Assembly: GCF_001672295.1 (NCBI RefSeq)
Contig: NZ_JXMS01000030.1
Coordinates: forward strand, 1 to 47,763
Origin: Halodesulfovibrio spirochaetisodalis
GTDB lineage: Bacteria > Desulfobacterota > Desulfovibrionia > Desulfovibrionales > Desulfovibrionaceae
Reading direction: 5' to 3'
Length of the DNA stretch: 47,763 nucleotides
Shown here piece after piece: positions 1 through 8,569 of this stretch; the stretch's first letter is position 1, and each line of letters starts with the position of its first letter. The notes under the pieces are model-generated. The model ran no database searches. It saw only the letters and a list, made by a program, of their open reading frames with translations, and had not been told where the DNA came from. A program made the position numbers and the translations under genes.

Positions 1-12
1 TCGTAAAAAAAA

Positions 13-40
13 CGCATGTGTATTTCACATGTATTTTTTT
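13..40. terminator. bidirectional hairpin terminator
   Basis: Inverted repeat CATGTG (15-20) / CACATG (26-31) with a 5-nt loop, flanked by an A-run at 5-12 and a T-run at 34-40, so it can end transcripts on either strand. It lies just past the stop of the amidohydrolase read leftward. The stem is short, so strength is uncertain. Confidence 0.5.
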
Positions 41-97
41 ACTACTTTTGCGTTGCTGATAGCTATATGCAAAAACAGCGAACGATACATGCATGAG

Positions 98-1468
98 TTA
101 ACGGACGCGCACAACAGGGAAGCGTGGTTTTAACTGTATTCCGGCACGTTCTCTGATGGAATCTGCATGCTGTTGTGCTTTTTCGAGAAGAGCGCTTTCG
201 TCGAACGTGACAATAGCTTTATCCTTCATAAGCCACTGCCCGTCACACATGGTATGCGTCACATTAGATGAGTGCATTGAATAAACAAGGCTGGACACAG
301 GGTCGTGCACTGGCACAGAGCCCGGTTTGAGTGAAGGTTTGATGATTGCGAGATCTGCCTTTTTCCCAGAAGTCAAAGAGCCAATCTGATCCTCCCACAA
401 CAGTGCCTTGGCAGCGTTTACAGTTGCCATCTCAAGAATGGTTTCCGCTGGAACAGTCGTTGAGTCAAGCGTGCGGCCTTTATGGATAAGGGCAGTCAGG
501 TACAGTTCGTCCAGCATGTCCATACGGTTGTTGCATGGTGCACCGTCCGTCGCAATGCTCACACAAACACCTTTATTAAGCATTTCAGGAACCGGTGCAA
601 AGCCAAGGACACGCATGGCTGCACCCGGGTTGTGTGAGACTTTAACATTGTGCTCGGCAAAAAGTTCAATTTCACGTTCAGTAAGCCACACTGTGTGTAC
701 TGCAAGAAGGTTCGGGCCGAGAGCACCCAGCTTTGCAAGGTGTTCGACAGTGGTGGCACCGCGTGTGTTGCGTACAAAATCAACCTCTTCTTTGATTTCA
801 GCAACGTGCATATGAATGCCGAGGTTCATTTCGTCAGCAAGCTTCTTGGTACGCACGATAAGTTCATCGGAGTTGTTGAAGATGGTTCTTAACCCGAACC
901 AGCAACGGATACGATCGTTTTCAGCGCCGTTCCAGCGTTTGATTAGGTCAAGCTGGATATTGAGTGCTTCGTCTGTACTTTCCTGTTTGTTTTCTGGAAT
1001 TCCCTCACCGCAGTCCATGGTGGAGCGGGCTAGGATGCCTCTGATACCGGCTTTTGTGACAGCCCGTCCCATTGCGTCCACATGTTGTCCTCCTGGCTCT
1101 GCGAAGCAGGTCACACCTGAGCGGATGAGTTCTGCACAGCAGGCAAGAGCTGAAATTTCAACGTCTTCTTCTGTCATAGCCAGTTCGTAGGGCCATGTTC
1201 GTTCATGCAGCCATGTGAGGAGGTCTACATCGTCTCCCAGTCCACGCCCGAGTTGTTGGCACAAGTGAACATGTGTGTTGATAAGACCGGGAATAATGAT
1301 GGAATCTGTACAGTCAATGACTTCAGCATCCGGTGAGATTAGCTCGGGTTCTACTGTGCCGACAGCGCTGATGCGGTCGCCAGTAATAAGGATATCACCG
1401 TTAACAAACATCTCGCGTTTGTCATTCATGGATAAGATAAGTGCATTGCGTAACAGTTTTTGCGACAT
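98..1468 (-). CDS. mtaD: amidohydrolase, MTA/SAH deaminase type (possibly aminofutalosine deaminase)
   Basis: A 456-residue metal-dependent amidohydrolase of the ATZ/TRZ (COG0402) class, cytosolic, deaminating an adenine-containing nucleoside such as S-adenosylhomocysteine or 5'-methylthioadenosine. Visible metal-site features: HVH at residues 66-68, HMHVAE at 219-224 (His219, His221, Glu224), His258 in VHTVWL, and Asp308 in ATDGAPCNN. Length and motif order are normal for the family. The ATG start follows a good GGAGGG ribosome site. It is transcribed alone; a hairpin follows the stop. Because the window also carries UbiA- and UbiD-like proteins, an alternative role is deamination of 6-amino-6-deoxyfutalosine in futalosine-dependent menaquinone synthesis, which is done by relatives of the same family. 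The family call is firm; substrate is inference. Confidence 0.85.
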   Translation of the reverse strand: MSQKLLRNALILSMNDKREMFVNGDILITGDRISAVGTVEPELISPDAEVIDCTDSIIIPGLINTHVHLCQQLGRGLGDDVDLLTWLHERTWPYELAMTEEDVEISALACCAELIRSGVTCFAEPGGQHVDAMGRAVTKAGIRGILARSTMDCGEGIPENKQESTDEALNIQLDLIKRWNGAENDRIRCWFGLRTIFNNSDELIVRTKKLADEMNLGIHMHVAEIKEEVDFVRNTRGATTVEHLAKLGALGPNLLAVHTVWLTEREIELFAEHNVKVSHNPGAAMRVLGFAPVPEMLNKGVCVSIATDGAPCNNRMDMLDELYLTALIHKGRTLDSTTVPAETILEMATVNAAKALLWEDQIGSLTSGKKADLAIIKPSLKPGSVPVHDPVSSLVYSMHSSNVTHTMCDGQWLMKDKAIVTFDESALLEKAQQHADSIRERAGIQLKPRFPVVRVR

Positions 1469-1923
1469 GAGCCCTCCGCAAAGAGAAAATTGGAAAAAAC
1501 GTGGGAATATGCCTGAGGGTTCCTGCTGTCAAACCTGCTGGTGTTGAGACAATTGCGCGAGACAGTTTCGTTAAAAAATCCGAAGCAGGCTTAGATGTAG
1601 CTAAGGAATAATGCGTGGTTGCCACGTTTTGGAGTGGACGTTACGGAGTGAATATACTACATATATCAATCGGCAACCAAGCTGCGGGAAACAGCTGTTG
1701 TCGACGGTGCCGGACCCGGTATTTCTGTTGTACAAAAAAAAGTGTACAGTTTCAGTCTGCTGGGAGGGAAGCCGGTGTGGCCTTTTGGTTTTATTAGTGA
1801 AAAATGATGTGCGGCAGCATTCTGCAGTGGGGCCGAAAACGGTTCTGGAACGTTTGATAGGCTGCTGAAGAACATGTCTGATGCATGATCTGAACGTTAT
1901 TTTTTATGTAAGGAGTTAGTAGG
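1469..1923. other. intergenic region, no convincing gene
   Basis: About 455 bp between a leftward gene and a rightward gene, so it should hold divergent promoters. Several overlapping frames of 60-85 codons are Cys/Arg-rich and lack family features. A 36-codon rightward frame with a GTG at 1501 and stop at 1609-1611 has ordinary codon use but no clear ribosome site. AAGGAG at 1910-1915 is the ribosome site of the next gene. I recognise no riboswitch or RNA here. Confidence 0.5.
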
Positions 1924-2091
1924 ATGGAACGAGTACTTAAAGATCGTTATAAGCGCGAGTTTGTTGAGGTTATCTGTCCGATATGCCGCAAAAGTCAGAT
2001 TATCGCTTTGCCCGAAGAGCCTATGCCAAAGTGCGATAAGTGCAGACGGGAAATGGTAATTAAGGAAGTTTTGACCGAAGGGAAATACTAA
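1924..2091 (+). CDS. small zinc-ribbon protein
   Basis: A 55-residue protein. It contains two Cys pairs: CPIC at residues 18-21 and CDKC at 37-40, the layout of a single zinc ribbon. The rest is charged (many Lys, Arg, Glu), with no signal peptide or membrane segment, so it should be cytosolic. The ATG is preceded by AAGGAG with about 8 nt spacing, which supports translation. It sits 35 bp upstream of the amino-acid transporter binding-protein gene on the same strand and may be cotranscribed with it. I do not recognise a specific family; such proteins are often RNA- or protein-binding accessory factors. The reading frame is well supported, the function is not. Confidence 0.7.
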   Translation: MERVLKDRYKREFVEVICPICRKSQIIALPEEPMPKCDKCRREMVIKEVLTEGKY

Positions 2092-2126
2092 CTCTAGTTG
2101 TTTTTTATTATTATGGGAGAATAGGG

Positions 2127-2948
2127 ATGAAATTTGTAAAAGTACTTATGGCGATTGCCATGACCTTTATGCTTGCAGCACCTGCTTCTGCAGCAGATAT
2201 TGACCTTGCAAAAGAATCTACAATTAACAAGATTCTGAAAAGCGGTGAGCTTCGTGTCGGTTTTGACGCAAGTTACGCTCCTTTTGAGATTACCGATAAA
2301 AACGGTCGTTACATCGGTTTTGATATCGATCTTGCAAAAGAACTTGCAAAAGCTATGGGCGTAAAATTTGTGCCGGTTAACACAGACTTTGACGGCATTA
2401 TTCCTTCCCTGCTTTCCAACAAGTTTGATGTTATTATTTCCGGTATGACCCTTACTCAGCAACGTAACCTGCAGATCGGTTTCTCTGATCCATACTTCCT
2501 TATGGGACAGGGCGTAATGGTTTCCAACAAGCTTCAGGGTAAAATTGCTCGTTACAAAGAGTTGAATGACCCTAAATATGTTGTTGTATCCCGTCTTGGT
2601 ACAACCGGTGAAGAAGCTGTTAAAAAATATCTGCCAAAAGCAACCTACAAGTCTTTCGAAAAAGAAGTAGACTGCGGTATGGAAGTTATTTCCGGTCGTG
2701 CTGATGCATTTGTTTTTGATATTCCTGCCCTTGAGAACATTGCTTCCGTTCAGGGTAAAGGCAAAGTATTCGTATTGAACGATCCGTTTACTTTTGAGCC
2801 AATGGCTATCGGTTACAAGCAGGGTGACCCTGATTTTGCGAACTTCCTCAACAACTTTATTTTCCAGTTTAAAAACGACGGTCGTTACCAGCGTCTTTAC
2901 GACAAATGGTTCCGTTCCGATGCTTGGAAATCCCAGTTGAAGAAATAG
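2127..2948 (+). CDS. polar amino-acid ABC transporter, periplasmic binding protein
   Basis: A 273-residue family-3 solute-binding protein of an amino-acid importer. Residues 1-22 form a Sec signal peptide (positive n-region, hydrophobic core, APASA cleavage site), after which the mature protein binds substrate in the periplasm. Typical family text is present: GELRVGFDASYAPFE, FDIDLAKELAKAMG, and FDVIISGMTLTQQR, which form the ligand-binding lobes. It is the first transporter gene, followed by permease and ATPase genes on the same strand, and separated from them by two hairpins that probably set a higher level of binding protein than of membrane parts. The amino acid cannot be told from sequence; glutamine/glutamate/histidine/arginine-type ligands are all possible. 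Confidence 0.92.
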   Translation: MKFVKVLMAIAMTFMLAAPASAADIDLAKESTINKILKSGELRVGFDASYAPFEITDKNGRYIGFDIDLAKELAKAMGVKFVPVNTDFDGIIPSLLSNKFDVIISGMTLTQQRNLQIGFSDPYFLMGQGVMVSNKLQGKIARYKELNDPKYVVVSRLGTTGEEAVKKYLPKATYKSFEKEVDCGMEVISGRADAFVFDIPALENIASVQGKGKVFVLNDPFTFEPMAIGYKQGDPDFANFLNNFIFQFKNDGRYQRLYDKWFRSDAWKSQLKK

Positions 2949-2965
2949 GGAATTTTGTCTACAAG

Positions 2966-2996
2966 GGGTCGGCCTAGTGCCGACCCTGTTTATTTT
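2966..2996 (+). terminator. intra-operon hairpin, partial terminator
   Basis: Perfect 8-bp stem GGGTCGGC (2966-2973) / GCCGACCC (2979-2986), 5-nt loop, followed by a T-rich tract. It lies 18 nt after the binding-protein stop and 170 nt before the permease, so it probably attenuates read-through and sets gene dosage in the importer operon. Confidence 0.75.
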
Positions 2997-3033
2997 ACTG
3001 TCACGCTCACCTGCGTTGCAGGGGACAGTAAAA
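2993..3033 (+). other. second stem-loop behind the binding-protein gene
   Basis: A 10-bp outer stem TTTTACTGTC (2993-3002) / GACAGTAAAA (3024-3033) encloses an inner stem CCTGC (3010-3014) / GCAGG (3018-3022). Its left arm overlaps the T-tract of the preceding hairpin, so the two structures may compete. It could block 3' exonucleases or modulate read-through into the permease gene. Confidence 0.55.
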
Positions 3034-3165
3034 ATAATACAAGGCAAGCTAAGCTTCCTTCTGGTTTTATGACTCGCTGTGATATATACACAGCGTGATG
3101 TGGAGCCGGAAGGTTTTACTGTTTTTAAGAACTTGTTTGTAACGTGTTGAGATAAGGATTCGCAG

Positions 3166-4176
3166 ATGATGAATTACACAGGACTCGACCGTCCTAAAAA
3201 GCCGGGCTATTACCTCTTCTGGAAAGCCATGTTTGTGGCAATTTGCCTGCTTGGCATCGGCTTTATTTACGCTGCTGCAGATTTTGTAGATTACAACTGG
3301 CGCTGGGAACAGGTGCCGCAGTACTTCTGGCTGGATAAAGACCTTGAGGTTCGTTCCGAAGCAGAAGGTGATCTTACAAAGATTGATAAGACTGCTGCAG
3401 GGTATACTCTGATTATTCAGGACGGCGGGCATGAGGAAATTGTTAACCTGCCTCCAGATGCAAATATTTTTCTGGTAGAAGGTGACTACGTATACATGGG
3501 TGATACTATCGCCGAATACCGTGTAAGTAAGCCCGGTATTTTGCTTGAGGCAACCTATGTAACGCTTAAGGTTTCCATGCTTGCGATTGTTCTTGGTATT
3601 ATCGTGGGTATCCTTGCCGGCTTGATGCGTATTTCTGAAAATCCTTGTCTGCGTTGGCTTTCTGTTACCTATGTTGAACTTATCCGTGGTTCGCCTCTGC
3701 TCGTTCAAATTTTCCTTTGGTATTTTGTGGCAGGTTCTCTTATCAATGCCATGCTGGATAAAGTAGGGCTGAGTGCTATTCCTGCCTTATGGTACGGCGT
3801 GTTTGCACTGGCTATTTTTACTGGTGCTTATGTGGCTGAAATTGTACGTGCCGGTGTCCAGTCTGTGCATCGTGGTCAGAGTGAGGCTGCGCGTGCATTG
3901 GGACTTAGCGGACAGCAGGCTATGCGCAAGGTTATCCTGCCGCAGGCATTCCGACGTATTCTTCCTCCTCTTGCAGGCCAGTTCATCAGCCTTATTAAGG
4001 ACTCCTCACTGCTTGGTGTAATTGCTGTGCGTGAGTTGACAAAGGCTACCCGCGAGGTAATCAGTTCGTCCCTCATGTCTTATGAACTGTGGATTGCTTG
4101 TACGATTATGTACCTCGTACTTACTTTTGCCCTTTCTGTGGCGGTTCAGTACCTTGAAAGGAGAGCGGTACGATGA
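3166..4176 (+). CDS. polar amino-acid ABC transporter permease
   Basis: A 336-residue inner-membrane permease of the HisM/GlnP class. One membrane segment lies at about 21-38, then roughly 85 mostly polar residues (about 40-125) that should face the periplasm, then the usual membrane bundle from about 131. The EAA loop that docks the ATPase is at about 240-270 ([20 protein letters not shown]). The N-terminal extension makes it longer than a minimal 220-residue GlnP-type protein. A single permease gene suggests a homodimer. Two ATGs stand side by side at 3166 and 3169. The stop overlaps the ATPase start by 4 nt (ATGA), showing translational coupling. Confidence 0.9.
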   Translation: MMNYTGLDRPKKPGYYLFWKAMFVAICLLGIGFIYAAADFVDYNWRWEQVPQYFWLDKDLEVRSEAEGDLTKIDKTAAGYTLIIQDGGHEEIVNLPPDANIFLVEGDYVYMGDTIAEYRVSKPGILLEATYVTLKVSMLAIVLGIIVGILAGLMRISENPCLRWLSVTYVELIRGSPLLVQIFLWYFVAGSLINAMLDKVGLSAIPALWYGVFALAIFTGAYVAEIVRAGVQSVHRGQSEAARALGLSGQQAMRKVILPQAFRRILPPLAGQFISLIKDSSLLGVIAVRELTKATREVISSSLMSYELWIACTIMYLVLTFALSVAVQYLERRAVR

Positions 4177-4904
4177 TCAGTGCTAAAAATGTAAATAAAT
4201 ATTTCTACATCCCTGAAGAGCTTCATGCTCTCAAAGATGTTTCCATGAACGTGGCAGCAGGTGAAGTGCTTGTTGTTATCGGGCCGTCTGGTTCCGGTAA
4301 ATCTACGTTTCTGCGCTGCTTAAATCGTCTGGAATATGCAAACAGTGGCTCTATCACCATCGAAGGTACTGAGGTGCTGGATCCAAACTGTGACATCAAC
4401 GAAATCCGTGCCGAAGTTGGCATGGTCTTCCAGTCCTTTAACCTTTTCCCGCATATGAGCGTGATTGATAATATTACCATGGCACAGATGACCGTGCGTA
4501 AGCGTTCTAAAAAAGAAGCGGAAAAGAAGGGTATGGAACTGCTGGAAAAAGTTGGCCTTGCACATAAATATAATGTGTATCCTGATCAGCTTTCCGGTGG
4601 TCAGCAGCAGCGAATTGCTATTGCCCGTGCGTTGGCAATGGATCCGAAGGTGCTACTGTTTGATGAGCCTACCTCGGCGCTTGATCCGGAAATGGTTGGT
4701 GAGGTTCTTGATGTTATGAAGAATCTTGCAAAAGAAGGTATGACAATGGTCGTAGTAACTCACGAAATGGGCTTTGCCCGTGAGGTGGCTGACCGCGTTG
4801 TGTTTATGGATGGCGGGCAGTTGGTTGAAGAAGGTACTCCTGAACATTTCTTTACCAGCCCTGAGCATGAACGCACTAAGTTATTCCTCAGCCAGATCTT
4901 ATAG
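4173..4904 (+). CDS. polar amino-acid ABC transporter ATPase
   Basis: A 243-residue GlnQ/HisP-class ATPase that powers the preceding permease from the cytosolic face. Walker A GPSGSGKS is at 37-44, the signature LSGGQQQR at 140-147, and Walker B LLFDEP at 161-166, followed by the switch histidine in VVTHEMG. Length is normal and no key residue is missing. It overlaps the permease stop by 4 nt. A strong terminator 30 nt downstream ends the operon. Confidence 0.93.
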   Translation: MISAKNVNKYFYIPEELHALKDVSMNVAAGEVLVVIGPSGSGKSTFLRCLNRLEYANSGSITIEGTEVLDPNCDINEIRAEVGMVFQSFNLFPHMSVIDNITMAQMTVRKRSKKEAEKKGMELLEKVGLAHKYNVYPDQLSGGQQQRIAIARALAMDPKVLLFDEPTSALDPEMVGEVLDVMKNLAKEGMTMVVVTHEMGFAREVADRVVFMDGGQLVEEGTPEHFFTSPEHERTKLFLSQIL

Positions 4905-4933
4905 CAGTTTTGATTATATTATGATTCATCAGG

Positions 4934-4960
4934 CGGGCTCGATTTTGAGCCCGTTTTTTT
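4934..4960 (+). terminator. terminator of the amino-acid importer operon
   Basis: Stem CGGGCTC (4934-4940) / GAGCCCG (4947-4953), 6-nt loop, then seven T (4954-4960). A textbook rho-independent terminator. Confidence 0.9.
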
Positions 4961-5364
4961 ATTTGCTCCTGACTTTTGTGTTGTCTGTGACTTTGTGGGT
5001 GTGCGCTTACTGGATGCTTTGGGTTCGGTATTGCTTTGAAAACAGGAAGAGGGTATTTGTCCTGCTGGCTATCTATCCATTTTTATTGCTTGATTCGGTA
5101 ATAGCCTGATAAAAAGGCGTATTGTTTTTATTTTTTATTTTCACTATGATATCAGGATAATATAAAGTAAATGCTTGTTGTTTATTCTGAAGAGAACGTT
5201 TGAGTTCTTTTCTTCATATCATCGTATCTGAATCTGATATGCTTATTTTTTGGAGAGACGAGCTGGTCTGGCTATGTGAAAATACAAGATAGCTTAATGC
5301 ACTGACGATTGTATTGAGCACAAATGATAAAGCAGTTTTCTGCAATGCAGTGTAGTTTGAAGAT
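4961..5364. other. intergenic region, AT-rich
   Basis: About 400 bp between a terminator and the MogA-like gene. A hydrophobic frame (ATG 4921 to stop 5109) begins in the terminator and has no ribosome site, so I do not call it. The AT-rich part around 5110-5290 probably carries the promoter of the next operon, but no box stands out. Confidence 0.5.
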
Positions 5365-6156
5365 ATGAACACATTTTCGTTGAAAGCGTTACAGACGTTG
5401 TCCTGTGGTGATGTCGTATTTATCGGTAGAGCTGGTGAAGAAAATTCCTTGGCCGCATCTATTGATACGGAACTACCACCGGCGTACTTTCCTGTAGGAA
5501 CTCATTTTACTTCCGTAGATAACAAAAATGCTCCACTTTTTCAGGTAGTGCAGAACGGGTATACACCATCACGCTGTGGAAAACACTCCATAGAAGGTAT
5601 GTGGGTAGAATTGCTCTGTGATGTTGAGAAAGATACGACGTATTCTGTTCACCCCGTAAAGAAGGAGCTTAGTCTTGCGTGGGTGACCCTTTCTGATAAG
5701 GGTGCGCGAAAGCAGCGTGTAGACGGCAGCGGGCCCTTAATTGAGCAGCTTGTCCGTGACGCCTATACACTTTCATATTCTCGCGGATTCATTATTCCTG
5801 ATGAGGAGCTGCAGCTACGCCAGTTACTGTCGGATTTAGCTTTACTCCAGAAATTTGATCTTATCCTGACCACAGGTGGAACAGGTGTAGCTCCCCGGGA
5901 TGTAACACCGGAAGCAACATTGAAGGTTATTGACCGCAGGCTTCGCGGGATAGAGCAGGCTATGATGGCAGCCAGTTTGCAAAAAACTCCGCATGCTGTG
6001 GTTTCAAGGGCTGTTGCAGGTACTCTTGGTGGCTCTCTTATTATAAATATGCCGGGCAGTACAAAAGCTGTTGCGGAAAATTTGGAAGCGGTCTTACCTG
6101 CATTGGGGCATACTATCGCTAAATTGCAGGGTGATCCGGCTGATTGCGGGAATTAA
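5365..6156 (+). CDS. MogA/MoaB-like molybdopterin protein with unknown N-terminal domain
   Basis: A 263-residue protein. The C-terminal part (about 103-260) is a MoaB/Mog domain, which adenylates molybdopterin during molybdenum or tungsten cofactor synthesis. It shows VTLSDKGARK at 107-116, DGSG at 120-123, TTGGTG at 169-174, DVTPEAT at 179-185 and MPGS at 229-232. The first about 100 residues are not part of a normal Mog protein (usually 160-195 residues) and I do not recognise them; they contain three Cys and no signal peptide. The start is the first ATG; its ribosome site is weak. It is followed after 12 bp by an HD-GYP gene and then ubiA in one operon. Molybdo/tungsto-enzymes such as formate dehydrogenase are the likely beneficiaries. 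Confidence 0.85.
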   Translation: MNTFSLKALQTLSCGDVVFIGRAGEENSLAASIDTELPPAYFPVGTHFTSVDNKNAPLFQVVQNGYTPSRCGKHSIEGMWVELLCDVEKDTTYSVHPVKKELSLAWVTLSDKGARKQRVDGSGPLIEQLVRDAYTLSYSRGFIIPDEELQLRQLLSDLALLQKFDLILTTGGTGVAPRDVTPEATLKVIDRRLRGIEQAMMAASLQKTPHAVVSRAVAGTLGGSLIINMPGSTKAVAENLEAVLPALGHTIAKLQGDPADCGN

Positions 6157-6168
6157 GTAGGAGAAGCT

Positions 6169-7497
6169 GTGGTATTTCAGCATGAATGTCAGGCTCCGGG
6201 GCTTGCCTTCACAGAAGAGGATAACTTTAAAGTTCGTCTGTACGATCTTGTCAGTGCGTTAGCCCGTTCATTGGATATGGTTTCCCAGACTCTTGCAGGG
6301 CACCATACTAATGTCGGATTTATTGCTTCACGTATTGCCGAGTGCTACGGATTAAGCAGCTTTGAGCATAGAAATGTTGTTCTGGCTGCAATGCTTCATG
6401 ATATCGGTGCAGTGTCACTATATCCTGCAGTTGATTCCCTATTGTTTGAAGATGATACCATTAAGCACTCCATTGCCGGTTCTGTTATCATCAGTTCCTC
6501 CCAAAAATTGAAAGACGTATCCAAGCTTGTTGAATACCACCACACTCCGTGGCAGGAATTGCGGGAAATGGATAAGCACTATGAAATCAGCAATATAATC
6601 AATCTTGCTGATTTCATTGATGTGAATACCAGGCGTGATCGTCCCGCACGGTTACAGATTCCTGTGCTTATCGATTTATGCCGTAAGCACTCTGGTACGC
6701 TCTTCAATCCTGACTATCTCGAAGCTTTGCGCGAATCTGAATCTAAACGGAATTATTACCACAGTCTTCATTCTGCGCGTACAGAAACATCCCTCAACTT
6801 ATCCACACAGTTTGATTCAGATATTCTTAATGCTGATGGTGTACTGGACTTCACAGGATTATTTGCGAAAGTTATTGATTTTCGAAGCAGGTTTACAGCA
6901 ACACACTCTCAAGGTGTAGCTGTAACATCCAGTGTTCTTGGTCGCTGGCTTGGTTTTAATGAAGTCGAGCAGGTATTTTTCCAGATAGCTGGTCGTCTCC
7001 ATGATATCGGTAAGCTGGCTGTTCCGGCGGCGTTGCTCGAAAAAAATGGACAGTTGACCAAAGAAGAGTTTTCCATCATTCAGCGCCATGCAACGTACAC
7101 GGAGCATATTCTTTCCGGTATTCCGGGGCTGGAAGTGATTCGGGACTGGGCATGCCAGCATCATGAGCGTATGGATGGCAGTGGGTACCCGCATGGGATT
7201 GCAGGGAAAGATATCTCACTCGGTTCCCGCATTGTACAGGTTGCGGATGTTTTTACGGCGATAACTGAAGACCGCCCGTACCGCAGGGGGATGGATTTTG
7301 ATCAGGCAACAAGGGTCTTGCGTCAGCTTGGCGATTCCGACAAACTGGATCCTATTGTTGTTGAGGTTCTTATTGAGCGGTATGATGAAATTAATGAACT
7401 GCGCTGCAAGGGGCAGATGCAGGCTTTAGAGCATTTTTCTAATTATTCAAAAGTACTGTATAATAAGTACGGTATTGTTATTAAGGATGTTTCATGA
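6169..7497 (+). CDS. HD-GYP domain protein with two HD domains
   Basis: A 442-residue cytosolic protein. The C-terminal half is a full HD-GYP domain: HDIGK at 278-282, HHE at 331-333, DGSGYP at 336-341 and VADVFTAIT at 358-366. HD-GYP enzymes hydrolyse cyclic di-GMP or related cyclic dinucleotides with a bi- or trinuclear metal site. The N-terminal half is a second, more divergent HD domain (HD at 77-78, HH at 124-125, Asp151) without the GYP part. There is no receiver or membrane segment. The start is GTG at 6169, preceded by TAGGAG with about 5 nt spacing. It overlaps the ubiA start by 4 nt, so the two are translationally coupled. Arrangement and intact motifs suggest an active phosphodiesterase; the input signal is unknown. 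Confidence 0.9.
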   Translation: MVFQHECQAPGLAFTEEDNFKVRLYDLVSALARSLDMVSQTLAGHHTNVGFIASRIAECYGLSSFEHRNVVLAAMLHDIGAVSLYPAVDSLLFEDDTIKHSIAGSVIISSSQKLKDVSKLVEYHHTPWQELREMDKHYEISNIINLADFIDVNTRRDRPARLQIPVLIDLCRKHSGTLFNPDYLEALRESESKRNYYHSLHSARTETSLNLSTQFDSDILNADGVLDFTGLFAKVIDFRSRFTATHSQGVAVTSSVLGRWLGFNEVEQVFFQIAGRLHDIGKLAVPAALLEKNGQLTKEEFSIIQRHATYTEHILSGIPGLEVIRDWACQHHERMDGSGYPHGIAGKDISLGSRIVQVADVFTAITEDRPYRRGMDFDQATRVLRQLGDSDKLDPIVVEVLIERYDEINELRCKGQMQALEHFSNYSKVLYNKYGIVIKDVS

Positions 7498-8363
7498 CGG
7501 CGGTTTCTACTCCTGTGGCCAAATTCGGTGCGGTATGCCGGATGGTTAAGATTGAACACTCTGTTTTTGCACTGCCTTTTGCCTATTTGGGACAGTTTAT
7601 CGCTGCAGGCGGTTTTCCATCAATAAAGCCATTTTTGCTGCTGACAGTAGCAATGGTGGCAATCCGCTCTGTTGCCATGGCATTCAACAGGGTGATTGAT
7701 CTGCCGTTTGATGCCAAGAATCCACGAACACAGCAGCGTCCTCTTGTGACCGGAGAAATCTCACCGGTACAGACATGGGTGTTCATTGCTGTGATGGCAC
7801 TAATTTTTGTTATTGCCTGTTTTTTTATAAATGAACTGAGTTTCCAGCTGGCGCCGGTGGCACTTTTTGTTGCAGTTTTTTATAGCCTGCTGAAACGATT
7901 TACATGGTTATGCCATTTTTGGCTGGGAGCAGTGCTTGCCTTATCGCCACTTGCTGGTTGGATAAGTATTGATCCACAGTTTACAGTAGCCGCAGTACTG
8001 TTCGCCTGGGGTATTTTATTCTGGGTTGCAGGCTTTGATATTATCTATTCCTGTCAGGATGCAGACTATGATCGTTCTGTTGGGTTGAATTCTGTTCCGG
8101 CACATTTTGGCCTTGAATCCGCGTTAGTTATTTCTTCATTTTGCCATGTAGTTACTTCCATTATGTTCCTTATGGGAGGTTGGGCTGCCGGATTAGGTTG
8201 GCCGTACTTTGCTGTGTGGGCTGTTGTTTCCGGTGTACTTTATTGGGAACATACGATCATCAGTGCGGATGATATGAGCCGTGTAAATATGGCTTTCTTT
8301 ACGATGAATGGATTTATTTCTGTCATGTTGTTCATTGGAGCTCTTGCAGGAATTTTTTTCTAG
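7494..8363 (+). CDS. ubiA: UbiA-family prenyltransferase (4-hydroxybenzoate/menaquinone-route type)
   Basis: A 289-residue integral membrane prenyltransferase that attaches a polyprenyl chain to an aromatic acid. The first Asp-rich motif NRVIDLPFDAKNPRTQQRP is at 65-83 and the second DIIYSCQDADYD at 181-192; about eight hydrophobic helices are visible. Together with the UbiD-like protein at 20.8-22.7 kb it fits the late steps of menaquinone synthesis by the futalosine route, where UbiA- and UbiD-like enzymes act on a dihydroxynaphthoate precursor; that placement is inference. It starts inside the stop of the HD-GYP gene (ATGA) and ends before a strong terminator. Confidence 0.9.
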   Translation: MTAVSTPVAKFGAVCRMVKIEHSVFALPFAYLGQFIAAGGFPSIKPFLLLTVAMVAIRSVAMAFNRVIDLPFDAKNPRTQQRPLVTGEISPVQTWVFIAVMALIFVIACFFINELSFQLAPVALFVAVFYSLLKRFTWLCHFWLGAVLALSPLAGWISIDPQFTVAAVLFAWGILFWVAGFDIIYSCQDADYDRSVGLNSVPAHFGLESALVISSFCHVVTSIMFLMGGWAAGLGWPYFAVWAVVSGVLYWEHTIISADDMSRVNMAFFTMNGFISVMLFIGALAGIFF

Positions 8364-8408
8364 TTGAATTTATTACATACGTAAAAATTACTTTTTAGTT
8401 CTTTATGG

Positions 8409-8481
8409 GCTGACAATTGGTCAGCTTGTTATCGACTTATACCAAAAAGCCGAACACACCTTTCTGTGTGTTCGGCTTTTT
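8409..8481. terminator. terminator between ubiA and the phosphoethanolamine transferase
   Basis: The main hairpin has a 16-bp perfect stem, 8444-8459 / 8466-8481, with core AGCCGAACACAC and a 6-nt loop. The stem begins with five A and ends with five T, so it works on both strands and serves the convergent genes. A smaller hairpin, GCTGAC (8409-8414) / GTCAGC (8420-8425), precedes it. Confidence 0.92.
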
Positions 8482-8569
8482 GTATTTCTTTTTGTGACTA
8501 GTAGTTATGAATTCTGAAGTAAACAAGGCAAGCCCAAAATGTCTGTAAGCTATCTTTGCGCGGAATGTA

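Noticed and set aside
1501-1868. Several short rightward frames, including a 36-codon one with GTG at 1501
   Set aside because: No clear ribosome site, no family pattern; the larger ones are Cys/Arg-rich as expected for chance frames.
4774-5109. 111-codon rightward frame, with a hydrophobic part from an ATG at 4921
   Set aside because: Its first half is the ATPase gene in another frame and the rest crosses a strong terminator, with no ribosome site.
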